Of a DNA stretch of 64,000 nt, positions 18,844 to 26,847 are shown in pieces. A program made the position numbers and the translations under genes. The first letter of the stretch is position 1. Each line of letters opens with the position of its first letter. Source of the stretch: Siderastrea radians (lineage: Eukaryota; Cnidaria; Anthozoa; Scleractinia; Rhizangiidae). Below the pieces are notes generated by a model that worked only from the letters and a program-made list of their open reading frames with translations, did no database searches and was not told the DNA's origin. The stretch lies in contig OZ024897.1 of the NCBI GenBank assembly GCA_964017195.1, forward strand, positions 7,887,951 through 7,951,950, read 5' to 3'.

Positions 18844-19887
18844 ATGACGTTGGTGCCCAACTCGTCGTTTTACGTGACGTTGATGAGTCATGCGAGTACC
18901 AAAGAGTTTCCTGGGAACAAGAGTCATCATTTCAGAAACCGATTGCCGAAACCCATTCGATTTATGGGACGAGGATGGATGGTGGGCATGGTCAGTTTAT
19001 CCTTACCCACCATTCCGGTGCTAGCGGAAGAAGGAGGCGTGGGCGATTCCCATCCTCTGTTGTACGTACGATGGCACGAACGGGTGTATATCCAAGACGA
19101 TCAAGGGAACGATCGCTGGTACCATGAACGCCGCGAACTCACTGTCTACGGGCGAGATATGAGAAAGGAGATGACCTCGTTGACGGGAGTTCAATTTTTT
19201 CATCAACTGATCTATCGTTACGAGCAAAGCCGTGCGAAACAAACCGTCCCCAAAAACAAATGGACCGAGGACAATGGCCTCAAATTGGCCCCGACCTTTG
19301 AATGGACCTCCGAAGGGGATTTGTTATTGAATAGCAAGCCCGTGGATTACAAACGACAAGTGGCGCACGTGTCATGGGGCAGAACCTTGGCCCTGAGAAT
19401 GGGATGGATTGAACAAGTGTCCCCCGGCCAGTATCGATTGGGTCCCAATCTTTTGCAAGAATTTCAAGGCATGTCTACCATTCCCACCCCGACGGATGTC
19501 CGCGATACCAGCAACAAACCCCTCTTTTGGAAAGTGGAGGGGGATTATCTGAAATTGAGTCTATCGTGTCCTTGGCGGTTTGTGAATTTGAACGGGACCT
19601 TTCGTGTCCCGTCGGAATTTCCCGCCGTGCGTCCTTTGCACGTGTATTGTGATGTAGGCAGCAGCAGTATGGTAGGGGGTCGCATCACGGATCTCTTACG
19701 AGAAATCAAGTACCAGCCCAAAGAAACCACGCACTTTGAACCTCGACATATTCAATATGTCCCGGTACGCAATGAAGTGGTGGAAATCGTGGAAACGCAA
19801 ATGGCCGAAATCAATGGGGATCTCGTGACATTTGGCGAAGGGCATACCCTCCTAACCCTCCACTTTAAAAGGGAGGTGGTGGTGTGA
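18844..19887 (+). CDS. Minor capsid-like protein, copy 1
   Basis: 347 residues starting 3 bp after the integrase stop. The opening SSFYVTLMSHASTKEFPGN, then RNRLPKPIRFMGRGWMVG, is the signature of a very common Polinton protein. In this gene neighbourhood it is generally taken as the minor capsid (penton-like, single jelly roll) protein. It is a clear paralogue of the next gene: both share RLGPNLLQEF or ILGPNLQQEF, LHVYCDVG or LHVYSDVA, RITDLLREI or RVTDLLREI, and a FGEGHT ending. The assignment to the vertex protein follows from family and position, not from a visible motif. The end overlaps the upstream part of the next frame by a few bases. Confidence 0.75.
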   Translation: MTLVPNSSFYVTLMSHASTKEFPGNKSHHFRNRLPKPIRFMGRGWMVGMVSLSLPTIPVLAEEGGVGDSHPLLYVRWHERVYIQDDQGNDRWYHERRELTVYGRDMRKEMTSLTGVQFFHQLIYRYEQSRAKQTVPKNKWTEDNGLKLAPTFEWTSEGDLLLNSKPVDYKRQVAHVSWGRTLALRMGWIEQVSPGQYRLGPNLLQEFQGMSTIPTPTDVRDTSNKPLFWKVEGDYLKLSLSCPWRFVNLNGTFRVPSEFPAVRPLHVYCDVGSSSMVGGRITDLLREIKYQPKETTHFEPRHIQYVPVRNEVVEIVETQMAEINGDLVTFGEGHTLLTLHFKREVVV

Positions 19888-19898
19888 AGCAGACAAAG

Positions 19899-20951
19899 AT
19901 GTCGTTCTACGTGACGTTACCCAGTCATTCCAACCGACGTGAATTTCCCAACAACCAAGCCAATTCCTTCAAGATTCGTCTACCTCAACCGTTACAGCTC
20001 ACAGGGGGTGGATGGCAAGTGGGGTTGAGTGCCATTTCCTTACCGGATGCGCGCGTCAATTTGTATGAGTTGGTGAAGAAAAATGGGTACGTCATGGGGG
20101 TGTCCTGGGACCAAACCTATCCCAAACCGAATGGAAAAGACGGGGAAATGACCTCGCGAGTAGACATTGCGCGAACCATCATCAATGACGTGAAAGATTT
20201 GGATTGGGTGGTGGATGGCGTGAGTTTCATGAAAGCCGTCATTGCTCACTTGGAACAACAACGTAAGGAATTGGCGATTCAAGGGGGTCGGTTTACCAAT
20301 GATCAAGGCAAACACACCTACATCAAGTTCAAGTGGGAAGGCGAAGATCTGCTCATCGACAACACCAATATCTGTCATTGTGGTAACAAAACACCATCCC
20401 TGACCATCTACACCAAGTTGGCTCTCAAGATGGGATGGTTACGTCAAATTGACACTGTATTGATTTTGGGGCCAAACTTACAACAAGAATTCATCGGGGA
20501 TCAAGTCCCCAACATGACAAAACCAGCCGTTGACAACGATTGGAAGGATGTCACCGACGGTCAGGGGAACGCGGTCTTTTGGACGGTGCGTTCTATTTTA
20601 CCGGATTATTTACAATTGAGTATGAGCTGTAATTGGCGTTTCACCAACTTGAATGTAGCGTTTCGAGCGGTGGTGGGGGAACCTACACGATCGCTGCACG
20701 TGTACTCCGACGTGGCAGGCAGCACGGTGGTGGGCAATCGCGTGACCGATTTGTTGCGTGAAATCCAATACAAGCGACAAGCACGTGGCACCCTGTACTT
20801 TGAACCGTTGCACATTCAATACATGTCTCTTCGTAACGAGGTGGTGGAAATGATTCATGTTCAAGTCGCCGAAACGATTGGTAGAGGAGGAGATTTGGTC
20901 AAGTTTGGTGAAGGTCATACCATTGTCACGTTACACTTCAAAAAGGCATAA
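19899..20951 (+). CDS. Minor capsid-like protein, copy 2
   Basis: 350 residues from the ATG at 19899, 11 bp after the stop of copy 1. Starts MSFYVTLPSHSNRREFPNN and contains RLPQPLQLTGGGWQVGLSA. It is closer to the usual family consensus at the N-terminus than copy 1. Middle regions (about 85-200) differ strongly between the two copies, while the C-terminal third (WRFTNLNVAFR, then LHVYSDVAG and LHIQYMSLRNEVVEM) is conserved. Such a pattern fits proteins with a shared capsid-binding base and a diverging exposed part, or two vertex proteins. Inference only. Confidence 0.75.
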   Translation: MSFYVTLPSHSNRREFPNNQANSFKIRLPQPLQLTGGGWQVGLSAISLPDARVNLYELVKKNGYVMGVSWDQTYPKPNGKDGEMTSRVDIARTIINDVKDLDWVVDGVSFMKAVIAHLEQQRKELAIQGGRFTNDQGKHTYIKFKWEGEDLLIDNTNICHCGNKTPSLTIYTKLALKMGWLRQIDTVLILGPNLQQEFIGDQVPNMTKPAVDNDWKDVTDGQGNAVFWTVRSILPDYLQLSMSCNWRFTNLNVAFRAVVGEPTRSLHVYSDVAGSTVVGNRVTDLLREIQYKRQARGTLYFEPLHIQYMSLRNEVVEMIHVQVAETIGRGGDLVKFGEGHTIVTLHFKKA

Positions 20952-20985
20952 AAAAGAGAGACGAGAAGGGAACCCCCAGTCAATC

Positions 20986-21213
20986 ATGCCTCCGAAACGG
21001 CGACGACGACGACGACGACGACGTTCACAAGAGGGCGAAGGGATCAACGCGGTGATTGCCGGGATTCCTAAAACCGCTTGGTCCATCACCAAAGGGATAG
21101 AAAAGTTAGCCAAAAAGAATGCCAGAAAATCGCATTTGAAACGCATGGAGGAAATCCGCCAAGGAAAACGAAAACGCTATGCGGGGGAATCGTTTACGTG
21201 CAATCTCATGTGA
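20986..21213 (+). CDS. Small basic core-like protein with putative protease site (75 aa)
   Basis: Starts MPPK followed by nine arginines, then SQEGEG, a QxGx-G pattern like adenain type II cleavage sites. After it comes a short mixed helix (GINAVIAGIPKTAWSITKGI) and a Lys/Arg-rich tail. The layout (basic leader, cleavage-like site, amphipathic stretch) resembles adenovirus core or membrane-lytic precursor proteins. Located just before the major capsid gene. Exact function unknown. Confidence 0.7.
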   Translation: MPPKRRRRRRRRRSQEGEGINAVIAGIPKTAWSITKGIEKLAKKNARKSHLKRMEEIRQGKRKRYAGESFTCNLM

Positions 21214-21232
21214 GTGGAAGCCGCGTTTTCGG

Positions 21233-21240
21233 TATAAAAA
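21233..21240 (+). promoter_or_regulatory. TATA box inside the capsid cluster
   Basis: TATAAAAA in the context CGGTATAAAAAGGG, 57 bp before the ATG at 21297. It suggests an additional start site for the basic protein and capsid genes. Confidence 0.5.
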
Positions 21241-21296
21241 GGGGGTCCCATGAAGCACAGACAAAACGTTTATCCCTGGTGAAGAAGAAGACAACC

Positions 21297-21623
21297 ATGC
21301 GTGGGGGAAGTTTGACACGATTTCGAACCGACGAGTGGTATGATCAACAAGGCAAAGGATTGATGACGGATCTGATGCGTGGGGGGTTGCAAGGTCTTAT
21401 AAGGACGCGAAATCCTTTAAAACTGCCTAGTAATATCAAGAGAGGCTTGACAACGGGGTTATCACGAGGTGTCAAACGCAAAGCCGAACAAGTCATCAAA
21501 AAAGAAATCACCAAACAAGCCAAGAAAGCGTTGAGTCATAAGAGCGTAAAAGACGCCGTGCGGGTCGCCAGTGCCTTATTTCCCAAACAAACCAAACGGG
21601 CGCGTGATATTTTGGGCGTGTGA
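21297..21623 (+). CDS. Small basic virion-like protein with two MRGG sites (108 aa)
   Basis: The first in-frame ATG after the TATA box is 21297 (ACCATGC). The protein opens MRGGSLTRF and repeats LMRGGLQGL at about residues 26-34; both fit the (M/I/L)xGG-x consensus of adenovirus-type proteases. The remainder is a Lys-rich amphipathic region (RGVKRKAEQVIKKEITKQA, then AVRVASALFPKQTKRARDIL). A precursor cleaved by the protease encoded at 23262 is likely. Role could be core DNA binding or membrane lysis, by analogy with adenovirus pVII/pX/pVI. Confidence 0.7.
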   Translation: MRGGSLTRFRTDEWYDQQGKGLMTDLMRGGLQGLIRTRNPLKLPSNIKRGLTTGLSRGVKRKAEQVIKKEITKQAKKALSHKSVKDAVRVASALFPKQTKRARDILGV

Positions 21624-21625
21624 AC

Positions 21626-21859
21626 ATGGATCCCGTGCATTCACGACCTCGACGGATTCGCAGTAATCGAGGGTTGACTCAATGGGGTGGACTGTATCCG
21701 TTTTGGAAACTCAGGAGAGGACAACGTGGCGGTTGGTTGAGTCCCGAGGTGATGAGACTGCCCGGGTTTGATTTGAGACAACGTTTAGCACGACGACGAC
21801 GGTATCAAAACCCCTCACGACGACGACGGGGTACCACTCGACGACGACGACGACGTTAA
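21626..21859 (+). CDS. Small Arg-rich protein (77 aa)
   Basis: Starts at ATG 21626, 2 bp after the previous stop, and ends 2 bp before the major capsid gene. About one third Arg; the C-terminal 25 residues are largely arginine. QWGGL and QRGGW at about 19-23 and 33-37 resemble protease sites. It looks like a DNA-condensing core protein. No other family recognised. Confidence 0.7.
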   Translation: MDPVHSRPRRIRSNRGLTQWGGLYPFWKLRRGQRGGWLSPEVMRLPGFDLRQRLARRRRYQNPSRRRRGTTRRRRRR

Positions 21860-21861
21860 AC

Positions 21862-23262
21862 ATGCCTGACGTGAGTACACAAACCGCCCCGGCTCACGAG
21901 CGTTCCGAAGCGACCGTCAACTCGGCGTTACGGATTTTCAAGGTGCCACCGACCGACATTAGCATCAATGCCTATCGCATGGTTACCATTCAACCCACCA
22001 CCACGGGTATCAATCCCATGGAATTCATCATTCCTGGATTAGACGATTTTGTGGATTTGGGACGCAGTTACTTTACCATGGAATTGAGATTGCAAAAGAG
22101 TACGAACGATAACTTGGTGGCCAATCAGAAATTGTGGCCCGTCAACAATTTGGCCCATTCCATCATCAAGCAAATTGACTTGCAATTGAATGGCACGTTG
22201 ATCAGTCCACAATCCGACACCTATCATTACAAAGCTTACCTGGAAACCTTGCTGAATTATGATCGAGAAGATGGCAAGACCGTGTTAGGACCCCAAGGAT
22301 GGTACAATCAAGTGGATTTCCCACCCCAATGGACCAACAACAACACCGACAAAGCAGGAGACCATGTAGCCTGGCAAGGTCTCAGTGACAATCACAAAGG
22401 GGCCTTGGACGCCATGGTAGCCGAAACCGCCAAGTATGCTGGAGGTCTTACCCACAGTCTGGTGTTTACCCCGCACCTGGAAGTGTTTCATATCGGCAAA
22501 CTGTTGGTGCCTGGCATCGAAATCAAGATGAAATTTCATTTCAATGGTCCCAGCCTGTTTTTCAATGGAGTGGCTCTAGCTGGTCGATTGATGGAAGGGG
22601 ATGTGAAACTACGGTTTCATCTCTGCCAACTGCGTTTGAATGACGCCATCTACCAGAGTATATCTGAAAAAAGACACAATGAAGGCCAAGTGGCTACCTA
22701 CCCGACCGTCCGCAGTGAAATCCGCACGTTCACCATGCAAGACAACCTGGTCCGCTTTGATATCCCTAACCTGTTTCAAAACAGAATACCTGACCGATTG
22801 ATTGTGGGGTTACTGGACAGCCGAGGCTTCAATGGAGATGTGACCCGAGATCCTTTCTGTTTCCAGAAATTTGGACTGAGCTCCATTAAACAGATTGTCA
22901 GAGGAGAAGAATACCCTTATGAAACCCTGCAGTTAGTGCACAACAATGGCAGCCGAGATAACTTGGGGTACTTCCGTTTTCTGCAAGCCAGTGGGGCTTG
23001 GTGCAAAAAGAAAGGCAACATGGTAGAACTAGGAGATTGGGGCCAAGCTAAAAATTGTACCTTGTACATGTTTGACAATGTGGCCAATGGATGTGCTGAC
23101 AGTCAAAACCTCAACCCCAAGCAAACGGGCGATTTACAACTGGTCTTGGAATTTGGAGCTGCTCCCGGTAACAATATAACCGTGCTCGTGTATGGAGAAT
23201 TTGAGAACTTGCTGGAGATTGACAAGAACGGAGCTGTGTTGTACAACATTTACCAGCACTGA
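21862..23262 (+). CDS. Major capsid protein (double jelly roll, hexon-like)
   Basis: 466 residues, the usual length for Polinton major capsid proteins. The N-terminal part has DISINAYRMVTIQPT and a PGLDDFVDLGRSYFTMEL strand-rich region; the middle has NGTLISPQSDTYHYKAYLE, and then IEIKMKFHFNG with PSLFF. The C-terminal jelly roll includes YPYETLQLVHNNG and ends with VLVYGEFENLLEIDKN. This pattern is typical of Polinton/adintovirus hexon-like proteins, which trimerise to build the icosahedral shell; no sequence motif is catalytic. It overlaps the protease start by one base (TGATG), suggesting coupled expression. Confidence 0.9.
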   Translation: MPDVSTQTAPAHERSEATVNSALRIFKVPPTDISINAYRMVTIQPTTTGINPMEFIIPGLDDFVDLGRSYFTMELRLQKSTNDNLVANQKLWPVNNLAHSIIKQIDLQLNGTLISPQSDTYHYKAYLETLLNYDREDGKTVLGPQGWYNQVDFPPQWTNNNTDKAGDHVAWQGLSDNHKGALDAMVAETAKYAGGLTHSLVFTPHLEVFHIGKLLVPGIEIKMKFHFNGPSLFFNGVALAGRLMEGDVKLRFHLCQLRLNDAIYQSISEKRHNEGQVATYPTVRSEIRTFTMQDNLVRFDIPNLFQNRIPDRLIVGLLDSRGFNGDVTRDPFCFQKFGLSSIKQIVRGEEYPYETLQLVHNNGSRDNLGYFRFLQASGAWCKKKGNMVELGDWGQAKNCTLYMFDNVANGCADSQNLNPKQTGDLQLVLEFGAAPGNNITVLVYGEFENLLEIDKNGAVLYNIYQH

Positions 23263-23801
23263 TGGAACATGTGGCCTTGAATAATGTCCAGTTGGATTAT
23301 TTAGCCCGAGACGACCCCCAATTGAAACGTTACTTTTACGGGACGGTGGCCTGTGATCGACTACCCAAGCGTCCTGTCAAGACCCAACCCCAAGGGTACA
23401 TTGTGAACACCGACCCGCACGATCAACCGGGACAACATTGGTTAGCGGTGTGGACGGATCGAAACGTGTGTGAAATCCTCGACAGTTATGCTTTGCCCAT
23501 GGACACGTACGTGCAAGCTACCCCGTTACGAGATTGGATTGTCCACCATTGGAAGTATGTGGTGACCAATGGCAAGTCCCTCCAAGCCATTTCAAGCAAG
23601 AGTTGTGGGGATTACGCCTTGTTGTATTTGAAAGCCAAAGCCCGTGGACGGACCTTGCAAGATTTTTTAAATGAGTTTTCCGATCATGATTATGTAAGCA
23701 ATGACCATCAAGCCGGTCAACGCCTTCAACAATTGATTGTAGGCCAAGAAGCCCGATGGTATCAACTTTGTTGTCATCCGTATCATCAACGGAATCATTA
23801 A
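23262..23801 (+). CDS. Adenain-like cysteine protease
   Basis: 179 residues, slightly under the 200 or so of adenovirus protease. Catalytic candidates are His 59 (PGQHWLAVW), Asp 74 (EILDSYA), Gln 108 (SLQAIS) and Cys 115 (KSCGDYALLYL), in the order H-D-Q-C of the C5/Ulp1 clan. It would process capsid and core precursors during maturation; several small basic proteins of this element carry matching QRGG, MRGG or QxGxG sites. Starts on the last base of the capsid stop codon. Its stop TAA is embedded in an AATAAA signal. Confidence 0.93.
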   Translation: MEHVALNNVQLDYLARDDPQLKRYFYGTVACDRLPKRPVKTQPQGYIVNTDPHDQPGQHWLAVWTDRNVCEILDSYALPMDTYVQATPLRDWIVHHWKYVVTNGKSLQAISSKSCGDYALLYLKAKARGRTLQDFLNEFSDHDYVSNDHQAGQRLQQLIVGQEARWYQLCCHPYHQRNH

Positions 23802-23806
23802 ATAAA
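23801..23806 (+). terminator. Poly(A) signal after protease
   Basis: AATAAA whose first A is the last base of the protease stop. It probably ends the transcript of the capsid-protease cluster before the tRNA-like gene. Confidence 0.6.
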
Positions 23807-23830
23807 ATATGTTGGAAAAAAACGTGTGTC

Positions 23831-23917
23831 GGAGTCGTAGCTCAGTCGGTAGAGCCTTTGGCCTTTAATCCAGAATAGCGGTTGGGTCGTGCGTGGGTTC
23901 GAGTCCCACCGATTCCA
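23831..23917 (+). tRNA. Element-encoded tRNA-like gene, anticodon ambiguous
   Basis: 87 nt. A 7-bp acceptor stem (GGAGTCG with CGATTCC, one G-T pair), D arm GCTC-AGTCGGTA-GAGC, anticodon stem TTTGG with CCAGA, an 18-nt variable region, and T arm GTGGG-TTCGAGT-CCCAC, then discriminator A. The A box TAGCTCAGTCGG and B box GGTTCGAGTCC match the pol III consensus. The anticodon loop has eight bases (CCTTTAAT). The only 7-base reading with U33 and a purine at 37 gives anticodon TTA, which would read the stop codon UAA; a shift gives TAA (Leu) or TTT (Lys). It lies between the protease and ATPase genes, with a T8 terminator 13 bp downstream. Confidence 0.75.
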
Positions 23918-23930
23918 ATAAAAAGGTGCC

Positions 23931-23938
23931 TTTTTTTT
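23931..23938 (+). terminator. RNA polymerase III terminator
   Basis: Run of eight T, 14 bp after the tRNA-like gene. Confidence 0.7.
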
Positions 23939-23961
23939 CCCCCTGGGTAGTCGTCCTCATC

Positions 23962-24615
23962 ATGCAAACGGGGAAACCGTTTCGTTTTCATACTCCTTCC
24001 TCTATCTTGGTGGTGGGACCGTCGGGATGTGGCAAAACGGTGTTTACGGAAAAACTCTTGGTAGACAACCCGGAGTTGTTTGACACCCCACCGACCCAAA
24101 TGCATTATTGTTATGGGGCGTGGCAAGATCGATTTCAAGGCATGCAAGATCATGGGGTGAAGTTTCACGAAGGGATTCCCGATCATGACGCGTTGGTCCA
24201 ATGGTTTCCTGAAGGACAGGGGGTCCTGGTCTTGGACGATTTAATGGACGAAGGGAGTCACGATAAACGCGTGTTGGATTTATTCACCAAACATTCGCAT
24301 CATCAAGGGGTGACCGTATTGTACTTGTGCCAAGACATGTTTCCCGTGGGTCGCTATGCCAAAAGTATATCCCGCAATGCCCATTACATTGTGGCGTTCA
24401 AGAACCCCCGGGATCAATTAGGGGTACGCAACGTCATGCTGCAATCGTTTCCGACCACTTGGAAAGACACGTTGGAGACGTTTCATCAAGCCACCACCCG
24501 CCCGTATGGCTATTTGGTGTTGGATTTACACCCGGCCTCCTCCGATCAACAACGGTTGTTGAGTCACCTGTTAAAAGACGAAGGATGGACGCGCACTTAT
24601 CAAAAGCGAGTATAA
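23962..24615 (+). CDS. A32/FtsK-HerA-like genome packaging ATPase
   Basis: 217 residues from the first ATG (23962); the open frame upstream runs through the tRNA-like gene and is not coding. Walker A GPSGCGKT at 19-26, Walker B VLVLDDLMDE at 88-97, then a sensor-like YLCQDMF (about 125-131) and NAHYIVAFKNPRD (about 142-154). These are the features of poxvirus A32-like packaging ATPases in Polintons and virophages. It would drive DNA into the preformed capsid. The stop overlaps a TATAAAG box serving the next gene. Confidence 0.93.
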   Translation: MQTGKPFRFHTPSSILVVGPSGCGKTVFTEKLLVDNPELFDTPPTQMHYCYGAWQDRFQGMQDHGVKFHEGIPDHDALVQWFPEGQGVLVLDDLMDEGSHDKRVLDLFTKHSHHQGVTVLYLCQDMFPVGRYAKSISRNAHYIVAFKNPRDQLGVRNVMLQSFPTTWKDTLETFHQATTRPYGYLVLDLHPASSDQQRLLSHLLKDEGWTRTYQKRV

Positions 24616-24617
24616 AG
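24611..24617 (+). promoter_or_regulatory. TATA box
   Basis: TATAAAG, containing the stop codon of the ATPase gene, 38 bp before the ATG of the RGG protein. Confidence 0.5.
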
Positions 24618-24654
24618 GCACGACACCCCCTTTGGAACCTGAAAAAGAGCAACC

Positions 24655-25157
24655 ATGGCGGATGATGATGACCGTCAACCTCCGCAATCGTACGATACCG
24701 TGGCCCCGGCCGGGGTCGGTGCGTCCAGCAGCAATGTCATGTCCCCAAGGGCTTGGCAAGATTTGTATTTCTCGGGAGACCAAGGCCTTCTCGACGTGGC
24801 CATGGAGGAAATGCCCCCTGATCCCCTCTTTCAGCTTATGGAAGCTCTCCCCCCTATCGGTAGAGATGGTTCGCCCCCTGCCCAGGCTTCTTCCCCAGCA
24901 GGGGTAGGAAGTCCAGGAAATCAATCATTCCAAAGCCCCCAGACCACCCCGTTGTCTTCTGGTGCTCGAACCCCTGCGACTCCTCCTAGCGTACCCCGGG
25001 CGGCGGGTGCTCGAACAGCAGCGGGTGCTGGGGGTAATGGACGTGGTGGTGGACGTAGTGGACGTGGTGGTGGACGTGGTGGTGGTGGTGGTGGTGGTGG
25101 ACGTGGTGCTGGTGGTGCTGGTGGTGCTGGTGGTGCTGGTGGTGGACGTGGTGCTGG

Positions 25158-25188
<31 letters not shown>

Positions 25189-25569
25189 GGTGCTGGTGGT
25201 GCTGGTGGTGGTGGTGGAGGTGGTGGTGGTGGTGGTGGAGGTGGAGGTGGTGGGGGTGGGGGTCGTCGTGGACGACGACCGTTTCGAATACGAGGACGAC
25301 GACGAAATACCCCCACTTCCCCTTTGACACCTGCCTCCAATCCAGCCACCCCTCGAGGATCTTGGACATCTGGGAGTTCTGGCAGACAACCTCGTACCTT
25401 GCGTCAAGCCGATTTACAACGACGTTTACGGATGCTATTACAAGATCAAGAACAATTGGCCCAAGGACGGGAAATTGCTAATGTCACCATGACCAATAGC
25501 ATTGTGACCAGTTATAAACAAGGAGGAGCCCCGAGCGTACAAACCTCGTCGTCCCGGGTCTCGCCGTGA
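24655..25569 (+). CDS. Gly/Arg-rich (RGG) low-complexity protein (304 aa)
   Basis: Starts at ACCATGGCG. Residues 1-120 are acidic at the N-terminus then Pro/Ser/Thr/Ala rich. About 125-205 is a glycine tract with RGG and GGAGGA units encoded by an almost pure GGT/GCT/GGA run (25036-25260). An RGRR-rich basic patch follows. The last 90 residues are ordered-looking, with a helix (RQADLQRRLRMLLQDQEQL) and a Thr/Ser-rich end TMTNSIVTSYKQGGAP. RGG domains bind RNA and DNA and support phase separation; here that is inferred. The glycine tract is slippage-prone and its length may vary between copies. Function unknown. Confidence 0.75.
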
Positions 25570-25571
25570 GG

Positions 25572-26231
25572 ATGAAAACCGCCGTGTCGTTATTGAATGG
25601 ATCTCGACGTCCTGGCATCCCCTTCCCACCGGAATTATTACAACGGATGGATTCCTTGTATGCCTTTTACCATCAACAATGGTGGTGTTATCGCAAAATG
25701 TTAAATCATTACAAGTGTATCAATGCCTTGTTCAATGGCATGGCCTTACTCCTGATGGCCGCAGGTATGATTGCGGGCCCGCTTTTGGAGAACAGTACAT
25801 TGGTAGCCTGTTTGGCCGCGGTGGGCACCGTGGTCAAAGGATGGAATGATTTTAAACAATACCGATTTAAAGTGACCATGAGTCGATTTGCGTTTACCAC
25901 CTATGCCAAAGCCTTGACCGAATTGAAAACCTATGTGCGAGGTGTCCCCTTGGAGGACCTGGAACGATTTTTAATCAAGATGCAAACCTTGGATGACACC
26001 ATTGTGGATTTCACCCCTCCGTTACCCAAACGATGTCTCCAAGATTACCATCGTCATTTTGTGTACCAACCCTTGGAAGCCCTATGCTATGTGGACGGAT
26101 GTCCTCGTCCCTTGAAACCCAAAGACTACTGGATCCATAAAAAGCCGCTCCCTCCCAGTCCGACACTCTTAGAACCATGGCCGTCCGACGACGACGACGC
26201 AGAAAAAGGAAACAACGAGGAGGAGCTTTAA
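25572..26231 (+). CDS. Two-transmembrane protein, SLATT-like layout (219 aa)
   Basis: Start at ATG 25572, 2 bp after the previous stop. After an amphipathic N-terminus (LYAFYHQQWWCYRKMLNHY) come two hydrophobic helices: about 48-70 (ALFNGMALLLMAAGMIAG) and 75-92 (LVACLAAVGTVV). A conserved-looking soluble helix follows (FKVTMSRFAFTTYAKALTEL, about 103-122), then TYVRGVPLEDLERFL. The tail is acidic. Two close TM helices followed by a helical cytoplasmic part is the layout of SLATT effector domains, and also of Polinton membrane proteins of unknown function. A virion or host-membrane role is likely; the SLATT link is a hypothesis. The end overlaps the next gene by 55 bp. Confidence 0.7.
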   Translation: MKTAVSLLNGSRRPGIPFPPELLQRMDSLYAFYHQQWWCYRKMLNHYKCINALFNGMALLLMAAGMIAGPLLENSTLVACLAAVGTVVKGWNDFKQYRFKVTMSRFAFTTYAKALTELKTYVRGVPLEDLERFLIKMQTLDDTIVDFTPPLPKRCLQDYHRHFVYQPLEALCYVDGCPRPLKPKDYWIHKKPLPPSPTLLEPWPSDDDDAEKGNNEEEL

Positions 26232-26362
26232 TCCAACGACAACGAGGTGGGGGTTGGTGGTCCGATTTCAAACGCAATACCCGTCAAGGCTATAAAGAGA
26301 CGCAAGACCTCATCAAACAAGACAAAGCCCTTCAACGTTTCTTGACGGGTCGACCATGGTGA
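26177..26362 (+). CDS. Small basic protein with two QRGG sites (61 aa)
   Basis: Starts at ACCATGG inside the end of the previous gene, in another frame. Opens MAV followed by six Arg, KRK, then QRGGA (13-17) and QRGGG (22-26), both like protease sites. The rest is a charged helix (WWSDFKRNTRQGYKETQDLI). Probably a processed virion peptide. Confidence 0.65.
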   Translation: MAVRRRRRRKRKQRGGALIQRQRGGGWWSDFKRNTRQGYKETQDLIKQDKALQRFLTGRPW

Positions 26363-26517
26363 GGAGAAGACGACGACGTCGTCAACGAGGTGGATTTTTA
26401 AATCTATTGGTCCCCGCCATGGTAGGATTAGGGAAAGCCGTGGCCTTGGAAACGGATAAACGTATAAAACGCACGATCCAAAAAGCCAATCAACGCTATC
26501 GTCGCCGTCGTCGGTAA
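26356..26517 (+). CDS. Small basic/hydrophobic protein with QRGG site (53 aa)
   Basis: Starts at ACCATGG, overlapping the previous stop (ATGGTGA). MV, seven Arg, then QRGGF (10-14) and a hydrophobic stretch FLNLLVPAMVGLGKAVAL, ending in an RRRRR tail. Cleavage after GG would release an amphipathic peptide resembling membrane-lytic peptides (pVI or melittin-like); this role is inferred. Confidence 0.65.
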   Translation: MVRRRRRRRQRGGFLNLLVPAMVGLGKAVALETDKRIKRTIQKANQRYRRRRR

Positions 26518-26520
26518 ACG

Positions 26521-26847
26521 ATGCAACGTCTTCGACGTCAATTACCGTTTTTACGGTCCATGTTACAAGAAGCCAATGGTTCCAAACGTCAAGAGTTGTT
26601 ACAACATGCCAATGCCGATCAAATCAATGCTGTGAGTGAACTGGTCTTGAACTTTTTAAAAAACAAGATTCCCGTCACCCCACCCATGCTGGCTAAACTT
26701 CAACCCTATAAAAAGGTACTACGTGATTTGGGACGTCGTCGACATTCCGTCAAAAAACGTCGTCAGTGGTTAGTCCAACAAAAAGGACAAGGGTTGTTTC
26801 AAGGACTTCACGAGGTGTTATGTCAATGTGCTCGACCGACCCGTTAA
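26521..26847 (+). CDS. Conserved Polinton helical protein (108 aa)
   Basis: Helical protein of a type very common beside Polinton capsid genes: FLRSMLQEANGSKRQELLQH, then SELVLNFLKNKIPV and KLQPYKKVLRDLG. The C-terminal part KKRRQWLVQQKGQGLFQGL holds QKGQ-G, fitting the QxGx-G protease type, before a short hydrophobic tail. Function unknown; probably a virion component. Starts 3 bp after the previous stop. Confidence 0.7.
   Translation: MQRLRRQLPFLRSMLQEANGSKRQELLQHANADQINAVSELVLNFLKNKIPVTPPMLAKLQPYKKVLRDLGRRRHSVKKRRQWLVQQKGQGLFQGLHEVLCQCARPTR

Noticed and set aside
23893..23961. Upstream extension of the ATPase frame
   Set aside because: It runs through the tRNA-like T arm and pol III terminator and lacks ATG; the ATG at 23962 precedes the conserved start.
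24921..25407. Long poly-Pro, His-rich and Ser/Thr-rich frames opposite the glycine tract
   Set aside because: They are other-frame and opposite-strand readings of the GGT repeat inside the RGG protein.
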